Assembly (NCBI RefSeq): GCF_000515255.1
Contig: NZ_KI911559.1
Location: forward strand, 2,553,660-2,617,659
Direction of reading: 5' to 3'
DNA from: Rhodovibrio salinarum DSM 9154
GTDB taxonomy: Bacteria > Pseudomonadota > Alphaproteobacteria > Kiloniellales > Rhodovibrionaceae
Length of the DNA stretch: 64,000 nucleotides
Part shown: positions 1 to 8,958 of the stretch, piece after piece
How positions within the stretch are numbered: the first letter of the stretch is position 1
Layout: each line of letters begins with the position of its first letter
Notes under the pieces: generated by a model
Database searches by the model: none
Told to the model about the DNA's origin: nothing
What the model saw: the letters and a program-made list of their open reading frames with translations, nothing else
Program-made: the position numbers and the translations under genes

Positions 1-599
1 ATCTCCTCATCGATCTTGGCGAACACCTGCTCCGCCTCTGGCCAGTCGAACCCCGTGCGCGCCGCGCGCTTGGACAACTTCGATGCTCGCATCAGGGCTG
101 GCAGGCCAAGCGACAGATCGTCCAGCGCACTCGGGTCGCGCCCTTCGGCGCGTGCCTTGCGAGCACGTTCGTCGGCCTTCTGGCGTTCCCAATTGACCGT
201 CTGGGCATCCGCGCCGGTCACCCGTTCATCGGCGAACACGTGCGGATGCCGGCGGATCATCTTGTCCGCGCACCCGGCCGCCACGTCGTCGAAATCGAAC
301 TGGCCGTCTTCGCTGGCCATCTGCGCGTGATAGACGACCTGCAACAGCAAGTCGCCCAGTTCATCGCACAACTCACCCATGTCGGCGTTGCGGATGGCCT
401 CGGCGACCTCGTAAGCCTCCTCGATCGTATAGGGGGCGATCGTCGCGAAGGTCTGCTCGATGTCCCACGGGCAACCGCGGTGTGGGTCGCGCAGACAGGC
501 CATGACGGCACGCAGCCGGTCGATCCCGCTCGAATGACGGGGGATCGGCTGGGTAGGTTGGGGCGCCGCTTTCTGGGGGGTGTCGTTCTGTTCGCTCAT
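1..599 (-). CDS. mazG: MazG nucleoside triphosphate pyrophosphohydrolase (3' end cut by window edge)
   Basis: MazG hydrolyses nucleoside triphosphates to monophosphate and pyrophosphate, cleaning the nucleotide pool. The minus-strand frame is open from an ATG at 599 to the window start, giving 199 residues of a usual 260-280. After a Pro/Gln-rich leader the reading gives RGCPWDIEQTF, the MazG entry motif, then IEEAYEVAEAI and GELCDELGDLLLQVVYHA, which carry the EExxE and ExxD magnesium ligands. Next comes the DKMIRRHPHVF segment that separates the two MazG repeats, so the N-terminal repeat and part of the linker are present. It is divergent from the chemoreceptor at 762. Family assignment is secure from these motifs; the C-terminal repeat lies outside the window. 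Confidence 0.93.
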   Translation of the reverse strand, partial: MSEQNDTPQKAAPQPTQPIPRHSSGIDRLRAVMACLRDPHRGCPWDIEQTFATIAPYTIEEAYEVAEAIRNADMGELCDELGDLLLQVVYHAQMASEDGQFDFDDVAAGCADKMIRRHPHVFADERVTGADAQTVNWERQKADERARKARAEGRDPSALDDLSLGLPALMRASKLSKRAARTGFDWPEAEQVFAKIDEE

Positions 600-761
600 C
601 TCGACGGTAAAACTACAATCCGGGCTCTGCTGAGCCAAGCAATGTCTGGGACCAGGAAAGCCAAGAGATCCGCAAACCTTCGTATAGCAATTAATATGAC
701 TTTAAAGAATTCGCGGGAATTTCCGCATGGGTTGGTATAAATCGTGCGGAGGAGAACGGGC

Positions 762-2822
762 TTGATCAAGATGACGCTTTCAAGACGGATTGCGTTTTCA
801 GCTGCTTTGGTAACCCTGGCAGGTTTCGCTGGCACTTTTGCGTATGTATCGATCGAACAAGGAAATTTTGCGCATCAGTCGGGTCGGGAAATACTTGCTC
901 AGCAGGCAGAACGTATTGCCGAAGCAACACATGGTGAAATCGGGCGTGCTGAAACACTCGCCAGCACAATGGCGTCCTCGCTGGAAGGATTGCTTCGCAG
1001 TGGCGGGTCCGACCGCTCGGCTTATGCGCGCGTCGTGCAGCAGACCATTGCCGACAATCCCGGCGTTGTTGGTGGCGGTCTAGGGTCCGCGCCAAACGTC
1101 CTGGGCCAGGACTCGAATCATCGTGATATAGGCTTTAACGACGCCCAAGGGCGTCTTGTTCCCTATTTTTACCACGATGGGGGATCTGTTGCTTGGGAGC
1201 CCCTGGTCATGGGCGGCGATTCCGGGTCGGAGACTTGGTACGACGCCCCCATGGCGAAGAGAGCCCCGGTCTTGACCGAACCTTACCTGTATCCGGTCGG
1301 CGGCAAGGATGTCTTGATGACCACCGCCTCCGCACCGGTCATGCACAACGGCAAAGCCGTGGGTGTGACGACGATCGACTTGGGACTGACCGACCTTCAA
1401 GAACAGATCGCCAGTATCGAGATTTTCGAGACCGGGTTTGGCGCACTGCTGAGCGAAGACGGCCTATGGGTGTCGCACCCAGATGGCTCGCGCCTGAGTA
1501 AGATGGTCAGTGCCCCGGAATTCCGCGACGCGCTGGAGCGCGCCAAAGCCGGGCAAACGAGCTTGCAGACAGTTGATCTAAGCGGGACCGAATCGCTTTT
1601 CGCGGCGGTCCCGGTGCAGTTTGCCGGTGGGGACACGACCTGGACCGCCATTGTCAGCGCCCCGACGAGCGAAATCATGGCGAATGCCGACAGCTTGCAA
1701 CGCGGCATTCTGATCGTGGGCGTCCTGATCGTGCTCGCCGTCGTCGCTGTCTTGGTCTGGGTCGGTTCGTCGATCGCGAAGCCGCTGGTCGCGCTCACCG
1801 GTGTGACCGAACAGATCGCGCACAATGACAGCACGCCGGAGGTCGTCGGGCGCGAGCGAAGCGATGAGATCGGCTCGATGGCAAAGGCGGTGCAGATCCT
1901 GAAAGAGAGTGTGCAGCGTCGCAAGGAACTGGAACGCGAGAACGAAGAGCAGGCAGCTCAAGCCACAGAGGAACGCAAGCGCGTGCTTTCGGAAGTTGCC
2001 GACATGCTCGACAGCTCGGTGCGCCAAACGGTGGAAGAGGTGCGCAAGTCTGCCTCCCAGATGTCGAACAGCGCCGATACCGTCGCACAGTTGGCCAGCC
2101 AATCTGCCGAACGTTCGGAACACGCGGCAAGCGCCAGTTCCGAGAACAACGAAGCCGTCTCGACCATGGCCTCGGCCACCGAGGAGATGTCGACCGCCAT
2201 CCGAGAGATCGCGCAACGTGCATCGACGACGGCGGAGAAGACGACTCAAGTTTCCCAGCAGGCGGATGACGCGACCGAAAAAATCCGTGAACTCGACGAG
2301 GCCGCGCGTCGGATCGGCGACATCGTCACCTTGATCAATGGCATCGCCGAGCAAACCAATCTGTTGGCGTTGAACGCGACCATCGAAGCCGCCCGCGCCG
2401 GCGAAGCCGGCAAGGGGTTCGCCGTCGTCGCCAACGAGGTCAAGAGCCTGGCCCAGCAGACGTCGAAAGCGACCGAGGAGATTTCCGAGCAGGTCTCAGG
2501 GGTGCAACAGAATACCACCAAGGCCGTCGAGGCGATCGACGGGGTTACCCACTCGATCACCGAGATCAACGAAACCTCTCATGCCATTGCCTCGGCTGTC
2601 GAAGAACAGGAGGCGACGACGGGCGAGATCGCCAGCAAGGTCAGTAGCGTGGCCGAGCGCACCACAGGCGTACAGGATGCCGTCTCCGGCCTGGCTGACG
2701 ATGCCACGGCGACCGGCAATCAAGCCAACGAGATGCGCAGTCACATCCACGAGGTTTCCGAAGACATCAGTCGACTGTCGGATACGGTAACGGATGTGAT
2801 CGGTAAAATTCGCGCAGCTTAA
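762..2822 (+). CDS. Methyl-accepting chemotaxis protein, dCache-type periplasmic sensor
   Basis: A chemoreceptor that senses a periplasmic ligand and controls CheA. The first membrane segment is near residues 10-30. A periplasmic domain of about 280 residues with Cache-like WYDAPM and [10 protein letters not shown] segments follows, then a second membrane segment near 314-336, a HAMP domain, and a long coiled-coil signalling domain. The hairpin tip near residues 520-550 reads [19 protein letters not shown], the MCP signature. Start choice: GGAGGAGA at 748-755 sits 6 nt before a TTG at 762, a better fit than the GTG at 744 or ATG at 771. The ligand cannot be predicted. No che genes are in the window, so it is an orphan receptor like the one at 59918. 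Confidence 0.93.
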   Translation: MIKMTLSRRIAFSAALVTLAGFAGTFAYVSIEQGNFAHQSGREILAQQAERIAEATHGEIGRAETLASTMASSLEGLLRSGGSDRSAYARVVQQTIADNPGVVGGGLGSAPNVLGQDSNHRDIGFNDAQGRLVPYFYHDGGSVAWEPLVMGGDSGSETWYDAPMAKRAPVLTEPYLYPVGGKDVLMTTASAPVMHNGKAVGVTTIDLGLTDLQEQIASIEIFETGFGALLSEDGLWVSHPDGSRLSKMVSAPEFRDALERAKAGQTSLQTVDLSGTESLFAAVPVQFAGGDTTWTAIVSAPTSEIMANADSLQRGILIVGVLIVLAVVAVLVWVGSSIAKPLVALTGVTEQIAHNDSTPEVVGRERSDEIGSMAKAVQILKESVQRRKELERENEEQAAQATEERKRVLSEVADMLDSSVRQTVEEVRKSASQMSNSADTVAQLASQSAERSEHAASASSENNEAVSTMASATEEMSTAIREIAQRASTTAEKTTQVSQQADDATEKIRELDEAARRIGDIVTLINGIAEQTNLLALNATIEAARAGEAGKGFAVVANEVKSLAQQTSKATEEISEQVSGVQQNTTKAVEAIDGVTHSITEINETSHAIASAVEEQEATTGEIASKVSSVAERTTGVQDAVSGLADDATATGNQANEMRSHIHEVSEDISRLSDTVTDVIGKIRAA

Positions 2823-2852
2823 CGTACCACCCACATCGACAGCTGAGGTATA

Positions 2853-2890
2853 AAAGGGCGGGTTCCGTGCAGAGCGGAGCCCGCCCTTGC
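2853..2890 (+). terminator. Terminator-like hairpin after chemoreceptor gene
   Basis: A 12-bp stem (2856-2867 with 2875-2886, one G-U pair) has a 7-nt loop. It is flanked by AA on the left and TT on the right, which extends the pairing. It lies 33 nt after the chemoreceptor stop. There is no long U-tract, so termination strength is uncertain. Confidence 0.6.
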
Positions 2891-2948
2891 GTGCGTAGCG
2901 CGTTCGTGTTTTGCCCTTGGTGCAATCGTATGGGTCGTGCGCCGCCAC

Positions 2949-2978
2949 ACGGCGACATGGAATACGGCGACATGGAAT
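2949..2978 (+). repeat. 15-bp perfect tandem duplication
   Basis: ACGGCGACATGGAAT occurs twice head to tail at 2949-2963 and 2964-2978. It lies just before the exchanger gene. If the gene began at GTG 2937 it would encode the five-residue repeat TATWN twice. The family-typical N-terminus begins at GTG 2988, so the duplication is more likely in the leader. Confidence 0.9.
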
Positions 2979-2987
2979 GATGCGTCG

Positions 2988-3938
2988 GTGACTCCTTCGT
3001 TAGCTCTTGTCCTCGGCTTTGGCTTGCTGCTCCTAGGCGGTGAACTACTGGTCCGCGGGGCGGTCGCGGCAGCGACACGGCTTGGCATCTCGCCCATGAT
3101 CATTGGCGTCACGCTGGTCGGTTTCGGGACCTCGACGCCAGAACTGGTGACCTCCATCCAGGCTGCGCTGGACGACGTTCCCGGAATCGCGGTGGGTAAC
3201 GTCGTCGGGTCCAACATCGCCAATGTGCTGCTGATCCTTGGACTCTCCGCGGTCATCACACCGATCGCCGTGAATCCGAACGCTGTACGCCGGGACTGCT
3301 GGATCGTGATCGTCACCGCCGGCGTCGCCACGGCGGTGTTGTTGGGACTGGGGGGCATCGGCTGGATGGTCGGTTTGGCCTTCGTGGCCGCGCTTGCCCT
3401 CTATGTCGTCTGGACTTACCGCTTGGATCAGCAGGACGGGGCGAGCGCGGAACTGCATGCAAACGAGGCCGCGCAGGTCCCGGCAACCGGTATGGCGTTG
3501 CCGTTCGCGTTCGTGACGGCCGCGGCGGGTCTGGGGCTGACACTGTTGGGGGCAGGGTGGCTGGTCGATGGTGCCGTCGGGATCGCCCGAAGCGCCGGTG
3601 TCTCAGAAGGCGTGATCGGTCTGACCATCGTCGCGGTGGGCACGTCGCTACCGGAACTGACGGCCGCGATCGTTGCCACTTTGCGCGGACACAGCGACGT
3701 CGCGTTCGGCAATGTCGTGGGAAGCAATATCTACAACGTGCTGGGCATCCTGGGTCTGACAGGTCTTATCTCGCCACTGCATCTGCCGCCCGACATCACC
3801 TGGGTCGATCTGGGCCTGATGGTCTTCGTCAGCGCCGCACTCCTGCCGGTTGCCCTCAGCGGGTTGAAGATCAGCCGGCGGGAGGGCGGAGTGTTCCTGG
3901 CGCTCTACGCCGGCTATATGGGCTATCTCACGCTTTAA
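2988..3938 (+). CDS. Calcium/sodium antiporter of the CaCA family (YrbG-like)
   Basis: Inner-membrane cation/Ca2+ exchanger of about 316 residues with some ten hydrophobic segments. The two inverted alpha repeats are plain. The first has GFGTSTPELVTS followed by GNVVGSNIANVL; the second has VGTSLPELTAAI followed by GNVVGSNIYNVL. Both hold the acidic residue and the GNxxGSN motif that form the cation path in this family. I chose GTG 2988 because the protein then opens with the family-typical LLLLGGELLVRGAV helix soon after the start. An in-frame GTG at 2937 would add 17 residues containing a tandem repeat. Its stop overlaps the convergent PAS_5 gene by 4 nt. A second, more divergent CaCA protein is at 40122-41150. 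Confidence 0.92.
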   Translation: MTPSLALVLGFGLLLLGGELLVRGAVAAATRLGISPMIIGVTLVGFGTSTPELVTSIQAALDDVPGIAVGNVVGSNIANVLLILGLSAVITPIAVNPNAVRRDCWIVIVTAGVATAVLLGLGGIGWMVGLAFVAALALYVVWTYRLDQQDGASAELHANEAAQVPATGMALPFAFVTAAAGLGLTLLGAGWLVDGAVGIARSAGVSEGVIGLTIVAVGTSLPELTAAIVATLRGHSDVAFGNVVGSNIYNVLGILGLTGLISPLHLPPDITWVDLGLMVFVSAALLPVALSGLKISRREGGVFLALYAGYMGYLTL

Positions 3939-4411
3939 GGCTCTTCCGTGCGCCGCTCGCGCGGCTTGGTGGCATACGTCAGCACCATGTCGACCGACCG
4001 GCCGTCGTATGACAGCGGCAGGAACAACTTATCGATCGTGAGATCGGATTCCCGTCGGCTGGGTGGCGGGAGTGTCGCGTGCACCGGACAGGCCTCGGTG
4101 AGCACGGTGGCGTAAAGGGCGACGAAGGTGTCCCTGTGCGAGGCCGGCACGGTCTCGACAATGCGCTTACCGGTCGATTCAAACCCCCATTCACTCGCGA
4201 GGTCCGCGCCGACGAGCTGGTAAACCAACTCGCTCCCCCGCCGCTCCGCCAGCGTGATCCGGCCAAGATAGCTGCGTAGTTCGATCGGATCGATGTCATC
4301 ACGCGTCGGCAGGGCATTGCCCTGACGCTTGCTCTGCCAATACTGGTGCAGGCTGCGCAGTGGAGCCGGGCAGCTGTGCACGTCTTTAAAGGTACGCAAG
4401 GGCTTCGCCAA
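3935..4411 (-). CDS. PAS_5 domain protein
   Basis: A 158-residue soluble protein made almost wholly of a PAS_5-type domain, a family (PF07310) found mainly in alphaproteobacteria and of unknown ligand. Typical features are LHQYWQSKRQGNALPTRDDIDP at the start, the LRSYLGRITLAE strand, YQLVGADLASEWGFESTGKRI (the RLVGT/G-like core of the family) and a C-terminal LPLSYDGRSVDMVLTYA strand. It has no output domain, so it may bind a partner protein or be a simple sensor. It is convergent with the exchanger (4-nt overlap) and divergent from the PAS-LuxR gene at 4725. Whether the two PAS proteins share a pathway is inference only. Confidence 0.82.
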   Translation of the reverse strand: MAKPLRTFKDVHSCPAPLRSLHQYWQSKRQGNALPTRDDIDPIELRSYLGRITLAERRGSELVYQLVGADLASEWGFESTGKRIVETVPASHRDTFVALYATVLTEACPVHATLPPPSRRESDLTIDKLFLPLSYDGRSVDMVLTYATKPRERRTEEP

Positions 4412-4457
4412 CGTAGTACTTCCGCACGAATCCAGTGGATCATATACCCGCAGGAGG

Positions 4458-4486
4458 TGTCACACCCCCAGCGGGCACCTGTGACA
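4458..4486. promoter_or_regulatory. Inverted repeat TGTCACA-N15-TGTGACA
   Basis: Perfect 7-bp arms lie at 4458-4464 and 4480-4486, 22 bp between arm starts, or two helical turns. This spacing suits a dimeric regulator. It is 47 bp upstream of the PAS_5 start codon, on that gene's promoter side. Function is inferred. Confidence 0.45.
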
Positions 4487-4542
4487 TGCCTGATCGCGAT
4501 CGCTGTGGATATCCGTTGAAATACGGAGGTTAGCGCGTGGTG

Positions 4543-4588
4543 CAGCATGTTCAGCTAAGTGACCGTTGTATGGTTTCCGAACATGCTG
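4543..4588. promoter_or_regulatory. 10-bp perfect inverted repeat upstream of PAS-LuxR gene
   Basis: CAGCATGTTC (4543-4552) and GAACATGCTG (4579-4588) are exact reverse complements separated by 26 nt. The right arm ends 136 nt before the PAS-LuxR ATG. It could be an operator pair, perhaps for the LuxR-type protein itself, or a stem-loop in the leader. Confidence 0.5.
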
Positions 4589-4724
4589 TCTTGGCCAGTT
4601 ATTAACCAACAACCAACTATGTGTTTGGAGACAAAATACCCCCGGATTTCGCGCATCCCAGCGCCCGGCGTTATCGGGTAACGGCTTGCGCGAAACGGCC
4701 GGTCACAAAGAAGGAAGCCCCAAG

Positions 4725-5390
4725 ATGACGGTTGTTTGGCCTTTTGCGAACGCCAACGAACTGTCGCAGGACCGCATCGAAACGCGGCTGCTGATGGCAC
4801 TGCTGGAAAGCATGCCTGAAGCAGCCTTCATGATCGAACATGGCAACCGCACGGTGATGGCGTGTAACAGCCGCGCGGAGCGGATGTTTGGGTATCGAAT
4901 GGACGAGCTGCTCGGCAATACGACCTGTCTGCTCCATTTGTCCGAAGACGCATACGAAGGCTTCGCGCAGTCGTCCCAAGGCATTCTGGAGCACGGGCAG
5001 CCATTCCACGGCCAACTCTGGATGCGCCGCGCCGATGGGACCTGCTTTCCGACCGAGCACACCCTCACGCCGCTGCCGAACGTAGGGGATCAGCTGATTT
5101 CGTTGTCCCTTGTCCGCGATTTGAGCCAGAAGCAGCCTTCGACACACTTTTCCAGGGTATTCAACACCCTAACGCCACGCGAGCGGGACGTGTTCGCGTA
5201 TACCGCGCGCGGTCTGAGCGCGAAAGAAATCGCGCGCAATCTTGGACTGTCCCACCGTACGGTGGAACAACATCGGAACAACATCCTGCAGAAGTTCCAG
5301 CTGCGTAGCGTCAAGCAACTGCTGGCAGAGGTGGCAACGGCCGGCGCCATCGCTCAGCCGCAAATCGATAAAGCCGCAGAGCGATCCTAA
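4725..5390 (+). CDS. PAS-domain LuxR-family transcriptional regulator
   Basis: A 221-residue one-component regulator. Residues about 20-125 form a PAS domain (LLESMPEAAFMIEHGNRTVMACNSRAERMFGY, then ADGTCFPTEHTL and a LVRDLS exit strand). Residues about 147-205 form a LuxR/GerE helix-turn-helix, with TPRERDVFAYTARGLSAKEIARNLGLSHRTVEQHRNNILQKF matching the family signature. There is no receiver domain, so activity should depend on the PAS sensor. ATG 4725 follows AAGGA at 4711-4715; an in-frame frame extension back to 4566 lacks a ribosome site and covers the dyad region. It may regulate itself through the inverted repeat upstream; its targets are unknown. Confidence 0.9.
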   Translation: MTVVWPFANANELSQDRIETRLLMALLESMPEAAFMIEHGNRTVMACNSRAERMFGYRMDELLGNTTCLLHLSEDAYEGFAQSSQGILEHGQPFHGQLWMRRADGTCFPTEHTLTPLPNVGDQLISLSLVRDLSQKQPSTHFSRVFNTLTPRERDVFAYTARGLSAKEIARNLGLSHRTVEQHRNNILQKFQLRSVKQLLAEVATAGAIAQPQIDKAAERS

Positions 5391-5429
5391 AGCGCTCGCG
5401 CCAGACCAGTGCGGGGTGGGTAGCCGCGC

Positions 5430-5464
5430 AAAAAGAAGGAGTCGGCCGCGTATTGGCCGACTCC
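5430..5464 (-). terminator. Intrinsic terminator for the TRAP binding-protein gene
   Basis: A perfect 10-bp stem GGAGTCGGCC/GGCCGACTCC (5438-5447, 5455-5464) has a 7-nt loop. Read on the minus strand it is followed by TTCTTTTTG. It lies 26 nt past the minus-strand stop and may also stop the plus-strand PAS-LuxR transcript. Confidence 0.85.
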
Positions 5465-5490
5465 CAGAAAATTTCTGAATCTCGGGCAGC

Positions 5491-6591
5491 TTACTCGCTA
5501 TCGTAGAAGTCCGCCGGAAGGTGGGCGCGCTTTTCCCAGAGCCGGTGAGTCTTCTGAAAATCCTTCTGACTCTGCCAGATCCGTTTGAAGTCGGCGTCCC
5601 TCTCAGCCTCGGCCTGCAGAACCTCCTCGGTGGTCGCCTGCAGCTTTTTCAGGGTCTCCCGCGGGATATCCTGAATGTTCACGCCCTTTTCCTGATAGGT
5701 CTCCAGGATCTGGCCGTTGTTGTACTCGTTCTGGGCCAGCGAGGTGGCCGTGGCAGCGCGGCAGACGTTCTTGACCAGCGCCTGGTTCGCCTCTGACGCC
5801 TCGTTCCAGGACTCGCTGTTAACGAACAGATAGACCGCGTTCGCCGGCGCATGCCAACCAGGAAACAGGTTGTAGTTGGCAACCTTGTCGAAGCCGAGCA
5901 GGCGGTCGATCATCGGCATGGAAAACTCGGTGGCATCAAGCTGCCCGGTCTGCAGGGCCTGGAAGATCTTGCTGCCCCCCATCAACGTGACTGACGCGCC
6001 GTACTGCTTGATCACCTCGGACCCGAGGCCGGCGAACCGGATGTTCATGCCGTCATAGTCTTCGACGCTCTCGATCGGCTCTTTATACCAGCCGGCGGTT
6101 TCCGGGCCGGTCAGGCCGCACAGTTCGAAGTGGATGTTGTAGCCTTCGTCCTGAAACAGCTCCTGCAGCATCTCATGGCCGCCGCCTTCATAGTACCAAG
6201 CCATGAACGCCCAGGGCTTCAGGCCGAACGGCGGGGAATTGAACAGCGAGGCCGCCGGGACCTGGCCCTGTTCGTAGGCCGTCGCGCTGAAGCCTGCCTG
6301 GATCTTGCCGGTCGAGACGGCCTCCGCGATTTCAAGGGTCGGAACCAGCTTGCCTGGCTCGAACACGCGGATTTGCACGCGACCGCCACTAGCCGCGTCG
6401 ACCTGCTCACTCAGGTAGGCCGCCGGCGACCCCAGTCCGGGCAGATCGGGCGAAAAGGCCGTCTGCAGCTTCCAGCGCACCTCGTCCTGCGCCGTAGCCG
6501 GCGCACTCAACGCCGACAGCGCGAGCGCGCCTGTCAGCGCGATAGCCGCTGCGCGACCGGCAAAACATTTGAAGTCATGTGTAAACGCCAA
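5491..6591 (-). CDS. TRAP transporter periplasmic solute-binding protein, DctP family (TakP-like)
   Basis: DctP-type proteins bind organic acids in the periplasm and deliver them to a DctQM membrane pair. The reading gives a signal peptide (hydrophobic run IALTGALALSALS, cleavage near APATAQD), then WKLQTAFSPDLPGLGSPA, RVFEPGKLVPTLEIAEAVSTGKI and FAGLGSEVIKQYGASVTLMGG. These are the core segments of the DctP group that binds 2-oxo acids or mannitol/chloroaromatic-like ligands. Start: TTG 6591 lies 7 nt after a GGGGG ribosome site and leaves a normal signal peptide of a 366-residue protein. No dctQ or dctM gene is within the window, so the membrane partner must be elsewhere. The terminator at 5430-5464 ends its transcript. 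Confidence 0.9.
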   Translation of the reverse strand: MAFTHDFKCFAGRAAAIALTGALALSALSAPATAQDEVRWKLQTAFSPDLPGLGSPAAYLSEQVDAASGGRVQIRVFEPGKLVPTLEIAEAVSTGKIQAGFSATAYEQGQVPAASLFNSPPFGLKPWAFMAWYYEGGGHEMLQELFQDEGYNIHFELCGLTGPETAGWYKEPIESVEDYDGMNIRFAGLGSEVIKQYGASVTLMGGSKIFQALQTGQLDATEFSMPMIDRLLGFDKVANYNLFPGWHAPANAVYLFVNSESWNEASEANQALVKNVCRAATATSLAQNEYNNGQILETYQEKGVNIQDIPRETLKKLQATTEEVLQAEAERDADFKRIWQSQKDFQKTHRLWEKRAHLPADFYDSE

Positions 6592-6909
6592 AGCGTAAAC
6601 CCCCTTTATAGATACCCTTGTGTTGGACGGCTCTTCCGGGCCGCTTCCCTCTTGTACGGCAAAGCGCCACAGACGAACCATGGCGAAGCGCGCAAACGCC
6701 CGCAACGTGCCACGGTCTCGGCTCTAACAGCCTTGCAGTGGGCGCAGAGCCGGAGTGCGCCGGGTGCATTTAAGCCTTGGATTGTTTGGGTAACAAGCTG
6801 TGTCGCGTGGCTTTTTGCCGCTTGTCCTCCCGCTTTGCCTGCTGAGACGATATCCCGACAGCCGCACGGCAATCTGGCCGTACGCGCCAGCACGGGGAGG
6901 TGACACGTC
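6592..6909. other. Divergent intergenic region, TRAP gene / EF-G-like gene
   Basis: A 318-bp gap with no convincing gene. It must hold promoters in both directions. One 7-bp inverted repeat CGGCTCT/AGAGCCG lies at 6719-6725 and 6746-6752. A strong ribosome site GGGGAGGTGA precedes the plus-strand ATG at 6910. Confidence 0.6.
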
Positions 6910-8958
6910 ATGGCCCAGGAGTCCGCCCATCCCAATCGCTGCGTGGTCCTGGCCGGCACCGCGACCAGCGGCAAGACCAGCCTGTTGCAGGCCTTGCTGC
7001 ATACGGCAGGCGCCATCGACCCGCCGAATAGCGGCGCCGGCGGTCATACCGTTGGTGACCACAGTCCGGAGGCCCGGCGACGCGAGATGTCGACGGAGCC
7101 GAACATCGCCCATGCCGAGTTCCTTGGCGAATCCTGGTCCTTGATCGATTGCCCTGGCTCGATCGAGCTGATGCAGGACACCAAGACCTGCCTGATGGGG
7201 GCGGACGTCGCGGTCGTGGTCGTCGATCCGGATCCGGCCAAGGCACTGACGCTGACACCGCTGCTACGCTTCCTCGACGCCCACCGCATCCCGCACATGC
7301 TGTTCGTCAACAAGGTCGACGCCCCACAAGGCCCGATCAAAGAGCTGATCGCCGCCCTCCAGGACGTCTCGTCCCGACCGTTGGTCCTGCGTCAAGTGCC
7401 TCTGCGCGACGGCGATCGCGTGACCGGCTACGTCGACCTGGTGAGCGAGCGCGCCTATCGCTACCGCACCGGACAGTCTTCCGAGCTGATCCGGATGCCG
7501 GAGAGTGTGCAGGATGACGAGAATGCGGCGCGCCAGGAGCTTCTGGAATCGCTGGCAGACTTCGACGACGCCCTGCTTGAGAAACTGCTGGAGGACGTCG
7601 TGCCGCCGGCCGAGGAGATCTATCAGGACATCACACAGGACCTGGCAAACGACAAGATCGTGCCGGTGATGCTGGGTGCCGCGCAGCGGGACCACGGCGT
7701 TACGCGCCTTTGGAAGGCCCTGCGTCACGAGACGCCAGACCCCAGCGTGGCCGCTGCACGGCTGAACGTGCCCGAAGCGGCGGGCGCGCAAGCGGGTGAT
7801 CTGGCAGCCTGCGTGCTGCGGACCTTCTACCTGCCGCATACTGGCAAGCTGAGCCTGATACGTCTTTGGCAGGGCGAGCTGCGCGAGGACACGAACCTCG
7901 CGGGTCAGCGGCTGGGCAGCCTTTACCGCATGTTCGGCAGTGAACTGATCAAACAGGCGCGTGCAGAGGCCGGCGACCTCATAGCCCTGGGACGGATCGA
8001 GGACCTGCACACCGGTGATGTGATCGGCCCGAAGGGTAGGGTGGTCTCCCCGGAGATCGCCTGGCCCGAACCGGGTTTCCCGGTTTACGGATTGGTCGTC
8101 CACCCACAGCGACGGGAAGACGAGGTCAAGCTGACCAGCGCACTCGGTAAGCTCAGGGAAGAAGACGCCAGCCTGATCCTCGACCGGACGACGGAGGACC
8201 AAGGTTTGCTGCTGCGCGGGCAGGGCGAGTTGCACCTGGGCATTGCGCTAGAGCGCTTGGGCAACCGCTTCAACGTGGCCGTCGACAGCACCCGTCCGCA
8301 CACCTCCTACCGCGAGACAATCCGCAAGGGGACCCGTTACCACGCCCGCTTCAAAAGGCAGAGCGGCGGCCACGGTCAGTTCGCCGATATCCAGGTCGAG
8401 ATCTCTCCGCAGCCGCGCAGCGCCGGTTTCAATTTCACCAGTTCGATCGTCGGCGGCGCGGTGCCGAAGCAGTACATCCCGGCCGTCGAGGCCGGCGTCC
8501 GCGAAGGGCTCCAGCGCGGACCGCTCGGTTTCGAGGTGGTCGACGTCGCCGTCGAACTGCTGGACGGGCAGTACCACTCTGTCGACAGTAGCGACGAAGC
8601 ATTCCGGACGGCCGGTCGCATCGCCATGCAGGAAGGGCTGCAGGACTGTGACTCCGTACTGCTGGAACCGATCGATGAGGTCCGTCTGGCAGCTCCGCGC
8701 GCATACATCTCCCGCGTGACCAACCTAGTCTCGGGCAAGCGCGGTCAAATCCTGGGCATCGAGGAGAAGGCTGACTGGCCCGGATGGGACGAGGTGCGTG
8801 CCCATATGCCCGCAAGCGAGCTGGGCGATCTGATCGTCGAGTTGCGCTCTGTGACCCAGGGGGTCGGTTTCTTCGAGCACGCCTACGACCATCTACAGGA
8901 ACTGTCCGGGCGGCTCGCCGATAAGGTCGTCCATGAACGACAGTCCACAGCGCGTTAG
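6910..8958 (+). CDS. Elongation factor G-like GTPase (EF-G paralogue)
   Basis: A 682-residue translation-factor relative with the five-domain layout of EF-G. The G domain shows a P-loop AGTATSGKTS (residues 15-24), DCPGSIE near 80 and the NKVD guanine motif near 134. The region between them reads SPEARRREMSTEPN where true EF-G has the switch-I RGITI motif, so it belongs to the EF-G-like group rather than being the main fusA. Domains II (CVLRTFYLPHTGKLSLIRLWQGEL), III, IV (FKRQSGGHGQFADI, the EF-G IV signature) and V follow. GGGGAGG at 6894-6900 fixes the ATG. No rpsL, rpsG or tuf lies nearby, as expected for a paralogue. Its role, perhaps in stress translation, is not known. It overlaps the convergent gene at 8955 by 4 nt. 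Confidence 0.9.
   Translation: MAQESAHPNRCVVLAGTATSGKTSLLQALLHTAGAIDPPNSGAGGHTVGDHSPEARRREMSTEPNIAHAEFLGESWSLIDCPGSIELMQDTKTCLMGADVAVVVVDPDPAKALTLTPLLRFLDAHRIPHMLFVNKVDAPQGPIKELIAALQDVSSRPLVLRQVPLRDGDRVTGYVDLVSERAYRYRTGQSSELIRMPESVQDDENAARQELLESLADFDDALLEKLLEDVVPPAEEIYQDITQDLANDKIVPVMLGAAQRDHGVTRLWKALRHETPDPSVAAARLNVPEAAGAQAGDLAACVLRTFYLPHTGKLSLIRLWQGELREDTNLAGQRLGSLYRMFGSELIKQARAEAGDLIALGRIEDLHTGDVIGPKGRVVSPEIAWPEPGFPVYGLVVHPQRREDEVKLTSALGKLREEDASLILDRTTEDQGLLLRGQGELHLGIALERLGNRFNVAVDSTRPHTSYRETIRKGTRYHARFKRQSGGHGQFADIQVEISPQPRSAGFNFTSSIVGGAVPKQYIPAVEAGVREGLQRGPLGFEVVDVAVELLDGQYHSVDSSDEAFRTAGRIAMQEGLQDCDSVLLEPIDEVRLAAPRAYISRVTNLVSGKRGQILGIEEKADWPGWDEVRAHMPASELGDLIVELRSVTQGVGFFEHAYDHLQELSGRLADKVVHERQSTAR

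Larger units (their letters stand above)
4412..4724. other. Divergent intergenic region with several dyads
   Basis: A 313-bp gap between the divergent PAS_5 and PAS-LuxR genes, with no credible gene. It holds two perfect inverted repeats: TGTCACA/TGTGACA at 4458-4464 and 4480-4486, and CAGCATGTTC/GAACATGCTG at 4543-4552 and 4579-4588. It presumably holds both promoters. Confidence 0.7.
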
